Assembly (NCBI GenBank): GCA_026874595.1
Contig: CM049306.1
Location: forward strand, 93,425,642 to 93,489,641
Direction of reading: 5' to 3'
Origin: Sipunculus nudus
Lineage: Eukaryota > Annelida > Sipuncula > Golfingiida > Sipunculidae
Length of the DNA: 64,000 bases
The notes beneath the pieces were generated by a model that saw only the letters and a program-made list of their open reading frames with translations, ran no database searches and was not told where the DNA came from. Position 1 is the stretch's first letter; every line of letters begins with the position of its first letter. Position numbers and translations under genes: made by a program. Positions 48,601 to 51,381 of the stretch are shown one piece after another.

Positions 48601-51381
48601 TAACTACTAACCACTTAAAACTGGAGTAATTACTTGGCAACCAATGTGTGAGTTACTTTTATCTGCAACCTCCTGACCAGCTGACTCCAAAATCAATTAG
48701 TTATTTTTTCAAGCAAAAACACCCATAAATATGAAGTTTGAATCAAATTGAGTGATGTATAGATGAGGCATATGCGAAAGACTGAAGGTTTCAGATGAAC
48801 AGTTTAGCTTGAAATATGTTCATAAGCATTTGGAACAATTTAGTATTGTGACCTTGACATCTGACCTTTTGTACTCAACATCAATAGGGTTCTTTCCTGA
48901 TTGGCTAGGTAAGCCATATAGGACAGATGGAAGGTATAGGTTGAAAAGTTTGCCTTAAAATGACCACACAAGAAGTTGGTGCTGTGAACTTGACCTTTGA
49001 CCTCAAAATAAACAGGTCTTTTCCCCTGTTAGCAGAGAAGCGATATGTCAGTGGTTGAAGGTTTGGAATGAAAAGTCTAGCTTGAAATTTGTCAAACTTT
49101 TTAAAGAAGTGGATCCTGTGAACTTTACCTTGGACCTTGTGACCTCAAAATCTATGGGATTCTTTTCCCATTTGGTGTGCGAGTCATATGTGAAAGATCA
49201 AAGGTTTGGGATGAAAGGTTTGGTTTAAAATGTTTCCACAAGCTTTTCAAAGAAGTTGGTCCTGTGACCTTGACCTTTGACCTTGTGACCTCAAAATTAT
49301 TATGGTTCTTCCCCTGTTGGTAGATGAGCTGTATGTGAAAGATGGGAGGTTTGGGATGAAAATTTTGGCTAAAGGAATTAATTTTGGGGGTTGAAAACAC
49401 ACCATGTAACTCAGAAAATATGTCACAGTGACCTAATTACAGGTTTGCAAGGAGATCTTTTAAGAACCTCTAAGACTGCATAGGGTTCATGATCCTAGCC
49501 CTTACAGTTATGTACCCTGCTAACAGCTGGCCGGCTGGACAGACATAAGGAAGAAGGACAAAGACCCATCGCTATAGCACAGCATGACTGAAAGTCAGCT
49601 GAGCTAAAAACAACTAGCAGTATTTTATATATCTTTAGGAATATAGGTTTTGGTAACCACTGGTATTGTTTGCATTGGCTTCTTCCCTTTAAACTGACAT
49701 TAATCACTTGATCATAACAGGACATTTTTTTATATCCTAGTCATCTATTTATATTTATCATGTAGCTGATCTTCCTCAGGTACTGAGCCAGCCTCTGACA
49801 GCATCAGTCCAGCACGGACCCTGGTAGAACAACAGGCCCACATGGTGCTACTACAGAAAAGAGTTACAGAGGTATATAGTCATGGTCTCTCTTCTGGTCT
49901 TTATGTGTTTTTGTATGTCCTGATGTGGCTTACTAAAAGTCTTTACAAAGTGTCTTAAAAAGACTATCTGTAGTACCTCCTAATATGGTATTTGAGGTGA
50001 TAAAAATTAATGTTTTAGGATTTTCTTCCACAAATTGGCATTTTGACAAAATGATACTTAGATGTAAATTCACACTGTCCTTATAAATTAATAGTTCTCT
50101 TTGAAAAATGGTGAACTTACCACAGGCAATTTGTCAATAACAGGGGTCAGCTGCATACATGTTTGTGTGTGTGCATCAGACAGACCTACATAGTGCTACT
50201 ACTTAAAGAGGCTTATACAACTGGCCAATGATGCCAATTCCATTTGTGTGAAAGACCAGTTTGAAGATGTGATTTCTCATAAAATTTTAGGATGCTCTCA
50301 TATTCAAGTGACCATGTAGCTAATGTGTAAAGACTAAGTTCAATTGTAGAACTGTTGAGGGTCCGGTGAAGGCAGAATATATTTATATAAACATTTCGGT
50401 CATAACAAATAATTCATCAATGCTCCTTTTTAACTCTGATCAGTATTTATTGGACTAAGCAACACATTTCTACTCTTAATTCAATCCTATTCAAGAAATT
50501 ATTACATTAATTATTAATGCAAAATTTTCATTCTTAAAATTTCATAGAAAATGGCTCATTTTGGTACATACTTATCACATCCCAGTCCAAGTGAATTTGA
50601 AGGCAAGCTATCAGGTAGATACTGTATCTGTAACACAAATGACTGTATCTGTAACATAAATGAGATGGGGCAGAGTCTGTCCTTGGTGGCTCATTTGTTC
50701 TTAGCATTGTATTACTATTTGTTCCACAGCTGCAGGTAAAGACAACCCAGTTACTGGCTGCTAGTCGACCAGGAGGTAGAATCAGATCAGACTTCCTGGC
50801 TTTCCCAACTCCTGCCTTTGCCAGGGTAAGTATGACCAAAAGTACGTTAAAGTAAATAACCTCATATCCTGCTTAAATTTCACATGGAGTAAACCTTTGT
50901 TGTGCTGAAATCACCTCTGTCAATATTCTTCAACCCTTGTGTCAAAGTTGTATAGTGCAGATACCTGGTAAATTTAGTTTAATTGTAACAAAGACTAAAT
51001 TATCACAGAGAAATATTAAGTTTTGAATTGATTTGGGTTATTTTACATCATGTGTACAGTTATTGTCTGAGGTGAGAAACCTGAGTCATGAAATAAAATT
51101 TCAGTGACATTGTACATACAAAGGTACTTTTCTGTACTAGTTTTCTGTATTTCACATTAACAAGGTATTTCCTGATGTGTTATCTACATTAGTACATGGT
51201 TTTTCCTTTGATATTTACAAGCTTTTTTTTTTGGCTTCTTTATCAGATGCTGCATGAGAAGACGGTTAAGCCGCAGCTAATTGGGACCATCACTTTCCCA
51301 GCTAAGGGCTGTAAAGAGGTTGTACCTCTCGTGGTGGGAGAGCAGCAACTCCAGCAAATACATGGACGTCTCTGCTACTAA
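2168..51381 (+). CDS. DCTN1: Dynactin subunit 1 (p150Glued), 35 coding exons
   Basis: This gene encodes the large dynactin subunit, which activates cytoplasmic dynein, binds microtubule plus ends and anchors dynein to the Arp1 filament. The joined exons give 1382 aa (human about 1280) with every phase matching. Residues 8-73 form a CAP-Gly domain with the diagnostic GKNDGTVQG motif. Residues 74-295 are a basic Ser/Pro/Thr-rich linker. About 300-640 is coiled coil 1, including LDKEMAEE and ALGAEEMVE, which are near-identical in vertebrate p150. About 660-1020 is the inter-coil dynactin domain, starting near [16 protein letters not shown]. About 1022-1160 is coiled coil 2, with [14 protein letters not shown]. 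The ATG sits in a strong context (caccATGg), seven bases after an acceptor. The vertebrate N-terminal extension before the CAP-Gly is absent. Introns 13 and 27 carry splice-site arrays. Identity is certain; individual edges rest on GT-AG, phase and homology without transcripts. Confidence 0.97.
2767..2882 (+). CDS. DCTN1: DCTN1 exon 2 (second half of CAP-Gly)
   Basis: Residues 35-73. It contains [16 protein letters not shown] and HGIFVRQSQ. The GKNDG loop of CAP-Gly domains binds the C-terminal EEY/F of tubulin, EB1 and CLIP-170. The acceptor is actgtag, the donor CAG|GTAAAT, and the exon ends in phase 0. Confidence 0.95.
3881..4121 (+). CDS. DCTN1: DCTN1 exon 3 (charged Lys/Glu/Pro linker)
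   Basis: Residues 74-153, a low-complexity linker rich in Lys, Glu, Pro and Ser after the CAP-Gly domain. It contains [10 protein letters not shown] and [10 protein letters not shown]. It is in frame with exon 2 and open throughout. The donor is CCAG|GTAGAT, and the exon ends in phase 1. This region is poorly conserved between phyla, so the call rests on frame and splice sites. Confidence 0.88.
4712..4954 (+). CDS. DCTN1: DCTN1 exon 4 (basic Ser/Pro-rich microtubule-binding linker)
   Basis: Residues 154-234, including [20 protein letters not shown] and KTPSSVSR. The basic Ser/Pro composition matches the second microtubule-binding region of p150. The acceptor ctggtag at 4711 keeps the frame. 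The stronger-looking AG at 4704 would bring an immediate in-frame TGA, so it was not used. The donor is AGAA|GTAAGA; the exon ends in phase 1. Confidence 0.85.
7063..7086 (+). CDS. DCTN1: Candidate alternative 24-nt microexon of DCTN1 (exon 4a)
   Basis: Bounded by the acceptor taatgtag and the donor GTAGGC. The 24 nt preserve phase 1 on both sides and insert RPKSFVRR between exons 4 and 5, so the joint reads [14 protein letters not shown]. Vertebrate DCTN1 has very small, alternatively spliced exons at this place, encoding basic residues with an RRPK stretch that tune microtubule affinity. Position, phase, size and charge all fit. Use and regulation are inferred. Confidence 0.62.
7400..7680 (+). 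repeat. tRNA-derived SINE-like element
   Basis: The head has an A-box-like TGGCTCATGGTATAGAG at 7406 and a B-box-like GTTTGAATCTC near 7450, about 40 nt apart as in Pol III promoters. A non-tRNA body follows to about 7680. The tail and target duplication are unclear. Confidence 0.45.
9588..9769 (+). CDS. DCTN1: DCTN1 exon 5 (Pro/Thr/Lys-rich linker)
   Basis: Residues 235-295, low-complexity and Pro/Ala/Lys-rich, with [13 protein letters not shown] and ending in EEKRESLSK just before coiled coil 1. The acceptor ttttcag follows a good pyrimidine tract. The donor is AAG|GTATGG. It enters in phase 1 and leaves in phase 0. Confidence 0.9.
9878..11181. mobile_element. Non-autonomous element with 11-bp terminal inverted repeats and internal 180-bp tandem units
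   Basis: The ends are perfect inverted repeats: ATGCCCCCGCC at 9878-9888 and GGCGGGGGCAT at 11171-11181. Between them is a tandem array of a roughly 180-bp unit, starting near 9972, 10150, 10330, 10510, 10670, 10853 and 10990. Each unit has a 'tgcctgcagat..ttggcctgatttttggtgtg' block and a 'gttgacctacttttgacc' block. Later copies are shorter and more divergent. No coding capacity. Elements built like this are common in bivalve genomes. The target duplication is unclear, so the edges may shift by about 20 bp. Confidence 0.75.
12417..12592. mobile_element. Small Tc1/pogo-like inverted-repeat element (probable)
   Basis: Begins CAGTAAAACATCACC and ends near ATCGAGGTTTTGTTA, an imperfect inverted repeat. 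Inside are repeated AGTGACCACCT motifs. It sits about 30 bp before the exon 6 acceptor. It has no coding capacity, and its termini have decayed. Confidence 0.4.
12625..12819 (+). CDS. DCTN1: DCTN1 exon 6 (start of coiled coil 1)
   Basis: Residues 296-360. Heptad pattern with [20 protein letters not shown], which is very close to vertebrate p150 where coiled coil 1 begins. Coiled coil 1 contacts the dynein intermediate chain. The acceptor is ctttcag, the donor CAACAG|GTACCT, phase 0 in and out. Confidence 0.95.
13139..13210 (+). CDS. DCTN1: DCTN1 exon 7 (coiled coil 1)
   Basis: Residues 361-384, [20 protein letters not shown], a 24-codon coiled-coil segment. The acceptor is tgtgtccag, the donor AAG|GTAAAC, phase 0 in and out. 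Confidence 0.93.
13211..13850 (+). other. DCTN1 intron 7
   Basis: AT-rich intron of 640 bp with no repeat or coding sequence recognised. Confidence 0.8.
13851..13958 (+). CDS. DCTN1: DCTN1 exon 8 (coiled coil 1)
   Basis: Residues 385-420, ending [15 protein letters not shown]. The [11 protein letters not shown] stretch is essentially invariant in p150 proteins and anchors the identification. The acceptor is ataacag, the donor AAG|GTGAGA. Confidence 0.96.
14144..14240 (+). CDS. DCTN1: DCTN1 exon 9 (coiled coil 1)
   Basis: Residues 421-453, [18 protein letters not shown] followed by DLEILQQEI. The acceptor is atccacag, the donor CTG|GTAAGC; it ends in phase 1. Confidence 0.95.
14774..14852 (+). 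CDS. DCTN1: DCTN1 exon 10 (coiled coil 1 hinge)
   Basis: Residues 453-479, [20 protein letters not shown] in sense: a short Gly/Ala break, then [18 protein letters not shown], matching the same place in vertebrate p150. The acceptor is ttcacaag, the donor AA|GTAAGA; it ends in phase 2. Confidence 0.93.
15429..15588 (+). CDS. DCTN1: DCTN1 exon 11 (coiled coil 1)
   Basis: Residues 479-532. The joint with exon 10 restores [14 protein letters not shown], the counterpart of the conserved VRMRDL stretch. It runs to [13 protein letters not shown]. The donor CAG|GTCGGT is weak but is required by the frame and by the downstream VDAALG. Confidence 0.92.
15589..16259 (+). other. DCTN1 intron 11 with a possible hAT-type MITE
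   Basis: Between about 15620 and 15985 are imperfect inverted ends sharing GGGCTGAAA and CAAAATTTGGA, with CGAGTACTCGAG-like inner motifs, which resembles some hAT-derived MITEs. No target duplication was found; the assignment is weak. Confidence 0.3.
16260..16364 (+). CDS. DCTN1: DCTN1 exon 12 (coiled coil 1)
   Basis: Residues 533-567, [20 protein letters not shown] then [20 protein letters not shown] is a hallmark of p150. The acceptor is tgtgtccag, the donor CTG|GTATGT. Confidence 0.96.
16436..16520 (+). repeat. tRNA-like SINE fragment (possible)
   Basis: An A-box-like GTGGTGGTTAAGGC at 16444 and a B-box-like CGGTCCAAACCC about 40 nt later give a tRNA-type Pol III promoter layout. It lacks convincing cloverleaf pairing. 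Confidence 0.35.
16931..17122 (+). CDS. DCTN1: DCTN1 exon 13 (end of coiled coil 1)
   Basis: Residues 568-631, with [20 protein letters not shown] and [16 protein letters not shown], close to vertebrate p150. The donor is CAG|GTAAGA. It must splice across the 3.1-kb acceptor array of intron 13 to exon 14. Confidence 0.96.
17123..17360 (+). repeat. Degenerate tandem repeat starting at the exon 13 donor
   Basis: Repeats of a loose motif 'acctgtcacagataagaaaa' or 'catgtaagactga' run from the exon 13 donor for about 240 bp. Several units contain a GTAAG-like string. Copies are too divergent for an exact unit length. Confidence 0.55.
17711..20811 (+). repeat. 33-copy, 94-bp minisatellite built from the intron 13 acceptor plus the first 23 nt of exon 14
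   Basis: The unit ends in gtgtgggattacag, a 3' splice site, followed by GAGAGTAACAAGGAGC and the rest of the first 23 exon bases. 71 bp of intron completes the unit. Exon-start copies fall at 17781 + 94n; the last, 20789, is the real exon 14 start, exactly 32 periods later, and spot checks at n=1, 2, 11 and 20 fall on the grid. Variants include GAGAGA in the first copy, ATCTGAGG against ATCTCAGG, GGCCACTG, and ggggttacag. The true acceptor has a better pyrimidine tract (gtttgattacag) than most copies (gtgggattacag). Confidence 0.97.
20789..20908 (+). CDS. DCTN1: DCTN1 exon 14 (coil end, start of dynactin domain)
   Basis: Residues 632-671: [20 protein letters not shown] then [16 protein letters not shown]. 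The FDFK-KFAETKA-AK motif marks the start of the conserved dynactin (inter-coil) domain. Its first 23 nt are the last copy of the upstream array. The donor is AAG|GTAAAA, phase 0 in and out. Confidence 0.96.
21391..21490 (+). CDS. DCTN1: DCTN1 exon 15 (dynactin domain)
   Basis: Residues 672-705, [20 protein letters not shown] then [12 protein letters not shown]. The FMPD-FLR motif is conserved in p150. The acceptor is gtatctag, the donor GAG|GTATGT; it ends in phase 1. Confidence 0.96.
21858..21943 (+). CDS. DCTN1: DCTN1 exon 16 (dynactin domain)
   Basis: Residues 705-733: with exon 15 it gives [20 protein letters not shown], matching vertebrate p150 closely. The acceptor is ttgacag, the donor AAG|GTACTA, restoring phase 0. 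Confidence 0.96.
22267..22394 (+). CDS. DCTN1: DCTN1 exon 17 (dynactin domain)
   Basis: Residues 734-776, [20 protein letters not shown] then [20 protein letters not shown], a helical stretch. The acceptor is tgtttcag, the donor AGAG|GTAAAT; it ends in phase 2. Confidence 0.94.
22395..23144 (+). other. DCTN1 intron 17
   Basis: 750 bp. The middle (about 22640-23040) is somewhat richer in CG-containing words and may be an old repeat insertion, but no termini were found. Confidence 0.6.
23145..23259 (+). CDS. DCTN1: DCTN1 exon 18 (dynactin domain)
   Basis: Residues 776-814, [20 protein letters not shown] then [16 protein letters not shown], aligning with the vertebrate HERSLDFLIELLHKD region. 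The acceptor is catgacag, the donor TCA|GTGAGA. Confidence 0.94.
23629..23682 (+). CDS. DCTN1: DCTN1 exon 19 (dynactin domain, 18 codons)
   Basis: Residues 815-832, [18 protein letters not shown], which matches vertebrate LDETVNVEPLTKAIKYYQ in length and pattern. The acceptor is attaacag, the donor CAG|GTAAAA. Confidence 0.95.
24134..24265 (+). CDS. DCTN1: DCTN1 exon 20 (dynactin domain)
   Basis: Residues 833-876, [20 protein letters not shown] then [11 protein letters not shown] in pattern. It aligns with the [20 protein letters not shown] segment of vertebrate p150. The acceptor is ttgacag, the donor CAG|GTTTGT. Confidence 0.94.
24266..24764 (+). other. DCTN1 intron 20
   Basis: 499 bp, AT-rich, with short TATATTTTA repeats near 24380-24415. 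Nothing else seen. Confidence 0.75.
24765..24848 (+). CDS. DCTN1: DCTN1 exon 21 (dynactin domain)
   Basis: Residues 877-904, [20 protein letters not shown] then [14 protein letters not shown] matches ALLLRDLETS of vertebrates. The acceptor is gatatcag, the donor AAG|GTATGA. Confidence 0.94.
25213..25269 (+). CDS. DCTN1: DCTN1 exon 22 (dynactin domain, 19 codons)
   Basis: Residues 905-923, [24 protein letters not shown] matches the vertebrate IRRRMPG stretch. The acceptor is gtctacag, the donor GAG|GTAAGA. Confidence 0.93.
25270..26136 (+). other. DCTN1 intron 22
   Basis: 867 bp, AT-rich. No repeat or coding sequence was recognised. Confidence 0.75.
26137..26239 (+). CDS. DCTN1: DCTN1 exon 23 (dynactin domain)
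   Basis: Residues 924-958, [20 protein letters not shown] then [14 protein letters not shown]. The acceptor is ttaacag, the donor ACAG|GTAATA; it ends in phase 1. Confidence 0.92.
29124..29310. mobile_element. 187-bp MITE with about 22-bp inverted repeats, TA flanks
   Basis: Left end CAGTCTGCTCTCATTTGTTTG and right end, as its complement, CAGTCTATTCCCGTTTATTTG, with few mismatches. TA lies on both sides (29122-29123 and 29311-29312). The CAGT start, TA target and small size fit a Tc1/mariner or pogo-derived MITE. Confidence 0.7.
29884..30012. repeat. TA dinucleotide microsatellite
   Basis: Nearly uninterrupted TA repeat, pure from about 29938 on. The open frames through it (Tyr/Ile repeats on both strands) are not genes. 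Confidence 0.97.
31275..31313 (+). repeat. Poly-G tract, potential G-quadruplex
   Basis: A run of 22 G, then TAGCA, then 12 G, on the transcribed-sense strand within intron 23. Length in the assembly may be unreliable. Confidence 0.9.
31956..32052 (+). CDS. DCTN1: DCTN1 exon 24 (dynactin domain)
   Basis: Residues 958-990, [20 protein letters not shown] then [11 protein letters not shown]. It corresponds to [21 protein letters not shown] in vertebrates. The acceptor is acttcag, the donor AA|GTGAGC; it ends in phase 2. Confidence 0.92.
32053..33070 (+). other. DCTN1 intron 24
   Basis: About 1 kb. At 32325-32420 is a 'tagggctgtatcaattt' start followed by repeated 'gatacaccatattgata'-like words, resembling a decayed DNA-transposon fragment. 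No termini were found. Confidence 0.5.
33071..33164 (+). CDS. DCTN1: DCTN1 exon 25 (end of dynactin domain)
   Basis: Residues 990-1021, [20 protein letters not shown] then [12 protein letters not shown]. The KLA-AM--GEYD motif is conserved (vertebrate KLATAMQEGEYD). The acceptor is tttcaag, the donor AAG|GTGAGC. Confidence 0.95.
34170..34437. repeat. Duplicated segment containing two TA microsatellites
   Basis: The segment with 'gggtcaatttgccattttc' and 'aaattattgaataattatct' occurs at about 34174 and again at about 34298. Each copy is followed by a long TA run (about 34240-34291 and 34356-34426). The duplication probably arose by unequal exchange between the TA tracts. Confidence 0.9.
34631..34707 (+). 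repeat. 15-bp minisatellite, five copies
   Basis: Unit AGATTGAAATAGATC repeated five times with a few substitutions (one copy has TTAAAGT, one ATCATATT). Confidence 0.92.
35625..36473. mobile_element. 849-bp non-autonomous hAT-like transposon with 8-bp target duplication
   Basis: The ends are TAGTGGTGGG and, inverted, CCCACCACTA. The flanking octamer CATTTTAT occurs at 35617-35624 and 36474-36481. An 8-bp duplication with a short T/CAGTGGTGGG-type terminus is characteristic of the hAT superfamily. Inside are further inverted motifs (ATCGATCATCGGTT). The 116-codon open frame within it shows no transposase features, so the element is non-autonomous. Confidence 0.9.
36754..36885 (+). repeat. 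RTE/SINE-type 3' tail fragment, copy 1
   Basis: 'cagatccacaccaaaatgta' then 'tcttaattgacctattcctg', ending in 'acacacacataacctcc'. The same block recurs at 40327. It resembles the 3' ends of RTE-type LINEs and the SINEs that use them in invertebrates. Confidence 0.5.
38632..39898. mobile_element. 1.27-kb Tc1/mariner- or pogo-like inverted-repeat element, non-autonomous
   Basis: Left end TACCCTTTCCCCCTGTGGATAA and right end complement TACCGTTTTCCCCCGTTGATAA form imperfect inverted repeats of about 27 bp, reaching ATCTGC/ACCCGC. TA lies at both outer edges. A second sub-terminal copy of GATAATCTGCACCCC follows at the left. The interior has higher CG content than the intron around it but no transposase frame. 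Confidence 0.65.
40327..40490 (+). repeat. RTE/SINE-type 3' tail fragment, copy 2
   Basis: Second copy of the block at 36754, with 'cagatccacaccaaaatcta', 'ttcttaattggtccattccc' and an 'acaaacacacacatgaac' tail. Confidence 0.5.
41702..41830 (+). CDS. DCTN1: DCTN1 exon 26 (start of coiled coil 2)
   Basis: Residues 1022-1064, [20 protein letters not shown] then [16 protein letters not shown]. It matches vertebrate PPPVELRAAALRAEI and DRETVIKELKKSLKIK. The acceptor is cctgccag, the donor AAG|GTAAGA. Confidence 0.96.
41831..43257 (+). other. DCTN1 intron 26
   Basis: 1.4 kb. A short CT-rich repeat lies at 42370-42400 and TA runs at about 42434-42606. The remainder is AT-rich with no feature recognised. 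Confidence 0.8.
42430..42608. repeat. TA microsatellite with interruptions
   Basis: Three TA blocks separated by short islands near 42477, 42507-42530 and 42555. The minus-strand Tyr/Ile frame here is not a gene. Confidence 0.95.
43258..43400 (+). CDS. DCTN1: DCTN1 exon 27 (coiled coil 2)
   Basis: Residues 1065-1112, [20 protein letters not shown] then [32 protein letters not shown] is conserved. The donor is CAAAA|GTATGT; it ends in phase 2 and is the first of many identical-looking donors. Confidence 0.95.
43386..44380 (+). repeat. About 1-kb tandem array of a 63-bp unit carrying the exon 27 donor
   Basis: The unit holds AGAAACAAAA|GTATGTACAGAG, the last exon bases and the donor, then ACACCACCAAAATACAAAA and 'ttagctacagagacacac'. 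Units at 43706, 43769, 43832 and 43895 are exactly 63 bp apart, and the next is 62. GTATGT occurs at 43401 (real donor), 43465, 43560, 43653, 43716, 43779, 43842, 43905, 43967, 44062, 44153 and 44248, with GTAAGT at 44281. A larger block near 43485-43660 recurs about 500 bp later (43985-44160). The long minus-strand frames over it come from the repeat. Confidence 0.95.
44790..44923 (+). CDS. DCTN1: DCTN1 exon 28 (coiled coil 2)
   Basis: Residues 1112-1157. The join with exon 27 gives [20 protein letters not shown], one of the best conserved stretches of p150, then [19 protein letters not shown]. The acceptor is gttgccag, the donor CAG|GTCAGC; it ends in phase 1. Confidence 0.97.
45142..45214 (-). 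repeat. SINE-like fragment, copy 1 (interrupted and internally deleted)
   Basis: Matches 46384-46525 from TGTTACAAAGACAAATTGC through the B-box complement GTTTCGAACCC. It lacks about 65 bp present in copy 2, lost between two GGT words. It is cut at 'ctgctttttat' by the element starting at 45215. Confidence 0.75.
45215..46248. mobile_element. 1.03-kb inserted element with internal 302-bp tandem units
   Basis: Inverted ends AGCCCTCAGCC (45216-45226) and GGCTGAGGGCT (46211-46221). A tandem unit of about 302 bp recurs, with TTGTGAGCAG at 45301, 45603 and 45905. Each unit includes 'tcggtcaagttcgaagatgg' and TGACCTTGACCT. It has no coding capacity. Flanks 'ctgctttttat' and 'gtcaccctgtaac' join directly in the uninterrupted copy at 46515-46538. 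Confidence 0.85.
46384..46540 (-). repeat. tRNA-derived SINE, copy 2 (uninterrupted)
   Basis: On the minus strand it has an A box TAGCAAAGTGGTTGGTACGC (46463-46482) and B box GGGTTCGAAACC (near 46428-46439), with tRNA-like spacing. It begins TGTTACGAAGACAAATTGC like copy 1 and ends CACCCCGTAACAG. It shares its arm with the partial copy at 45142. Confidence 0.7.
46828..46904 (+). CDS. DCTN1: DCTN1 exon 29 (post-coil linker)
   Basis: Residues 1157-1182, [20 protein letters not shown] then PLLIQQ. VKDSPLLLQQ of vertebrates is conserved. The acceptor is ttaaccag, the donor ACAG|GTAATT. Confidence 0.95.
47311..47382 (+). CDS. DCTN1: DCTN1 exon 30 (C-terminal helical segment)
   Basis: Residues 1183-1206, [20 protein letters not shown] then SRMK. 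The acceptor is atctacag, the donor AAG|GTCAGT. Confidence 0.92.
47612..47761 (+). CDS. DCTN1: DCTN1 exon 31 (C-terminal region)
   Basis: Residues 1207-1256, [20 protein letters not shown] then [14 protein letters not shown]. It matches the vertebrate QMKASLASLPPLHV and YRKTSQLLETL positions. The acceptor is tatacag, the donor ACG|GTTAGT. Confidence 0.92.
48112..48169 (+). CDS. DCTN1: DCTN1 exon 32 (C-terminal region)
   Basis: Residues 1257-1276, [24 protein letters not shown] of vertebrates aligns with KLVDI. The acceptor is ttttacag, the donor CCAG|GTAGGT; it ends in phase 1. Confidence 0.92.
48170..49779 (+). repeat. DCTN1 intron 32, with a degenerate array of about 140-bp units rich in TGACCT
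   Basis: From about 48470 to 49600 a loose unit recurs: 'tgaccttgacctttgacct(tgtgacct)caaaat', then 'ttcttccctgttggtagatg', then 'gtttgggatgaaaagtttgg'. TGACCT clusters occur near 48542, 48850, 48987, 49118 and 49264. It looks like the body of another tandem-repeat-bearing mobile element, but inverted ends could not be fixed. Confidence 0.7.
49780..49871 (+). CDS. DCTN1: DCTN1 exon 33 (C-terminal helical segment)
   Basis: Residues 1276-1306, [20 protein letters not shown] then [11 protein letters not shown]. The acceptor is cttcctcag, the donor GAG|GTATAT. Confidence 0.92.
49872..50729 (+). other. DCTN1 intron 33
   Basis: 858 bp, AT-rich. A short direct repeat 'ctgtatctgtaacacaaatga' lies at about 50622-50660. 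No gene-like sequence. Confidence 0.75.
50730..50825 (+). CDS. DCTN1: DCTN1 exon 34 (C-terminal region)
   Basis: Residues 1307-1338, [20 protein letters not shown] then [21 protein letters not shown] of vertebrates is conserved. The acceptor is ttccacag, the donor AGG|GTAAGT. Confidence 0.95.
51247..51381 (+). CDS. DCTN1: DCTN1 exon 35 (last coding exon, stop)
   Basis: Residues 1339-1382 and [23 protein letters not shown] then [17 protein letters not shown]; the vertebrate C terminus LVLTQEQLHQLHSRLIS aligns directly. The acceptor is tttatcag. Confidence 0.96.
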   Translation: MLHEKTVKPQLIGTITFPAKGCKEVVPLVVGEQQLQQIHGRLCY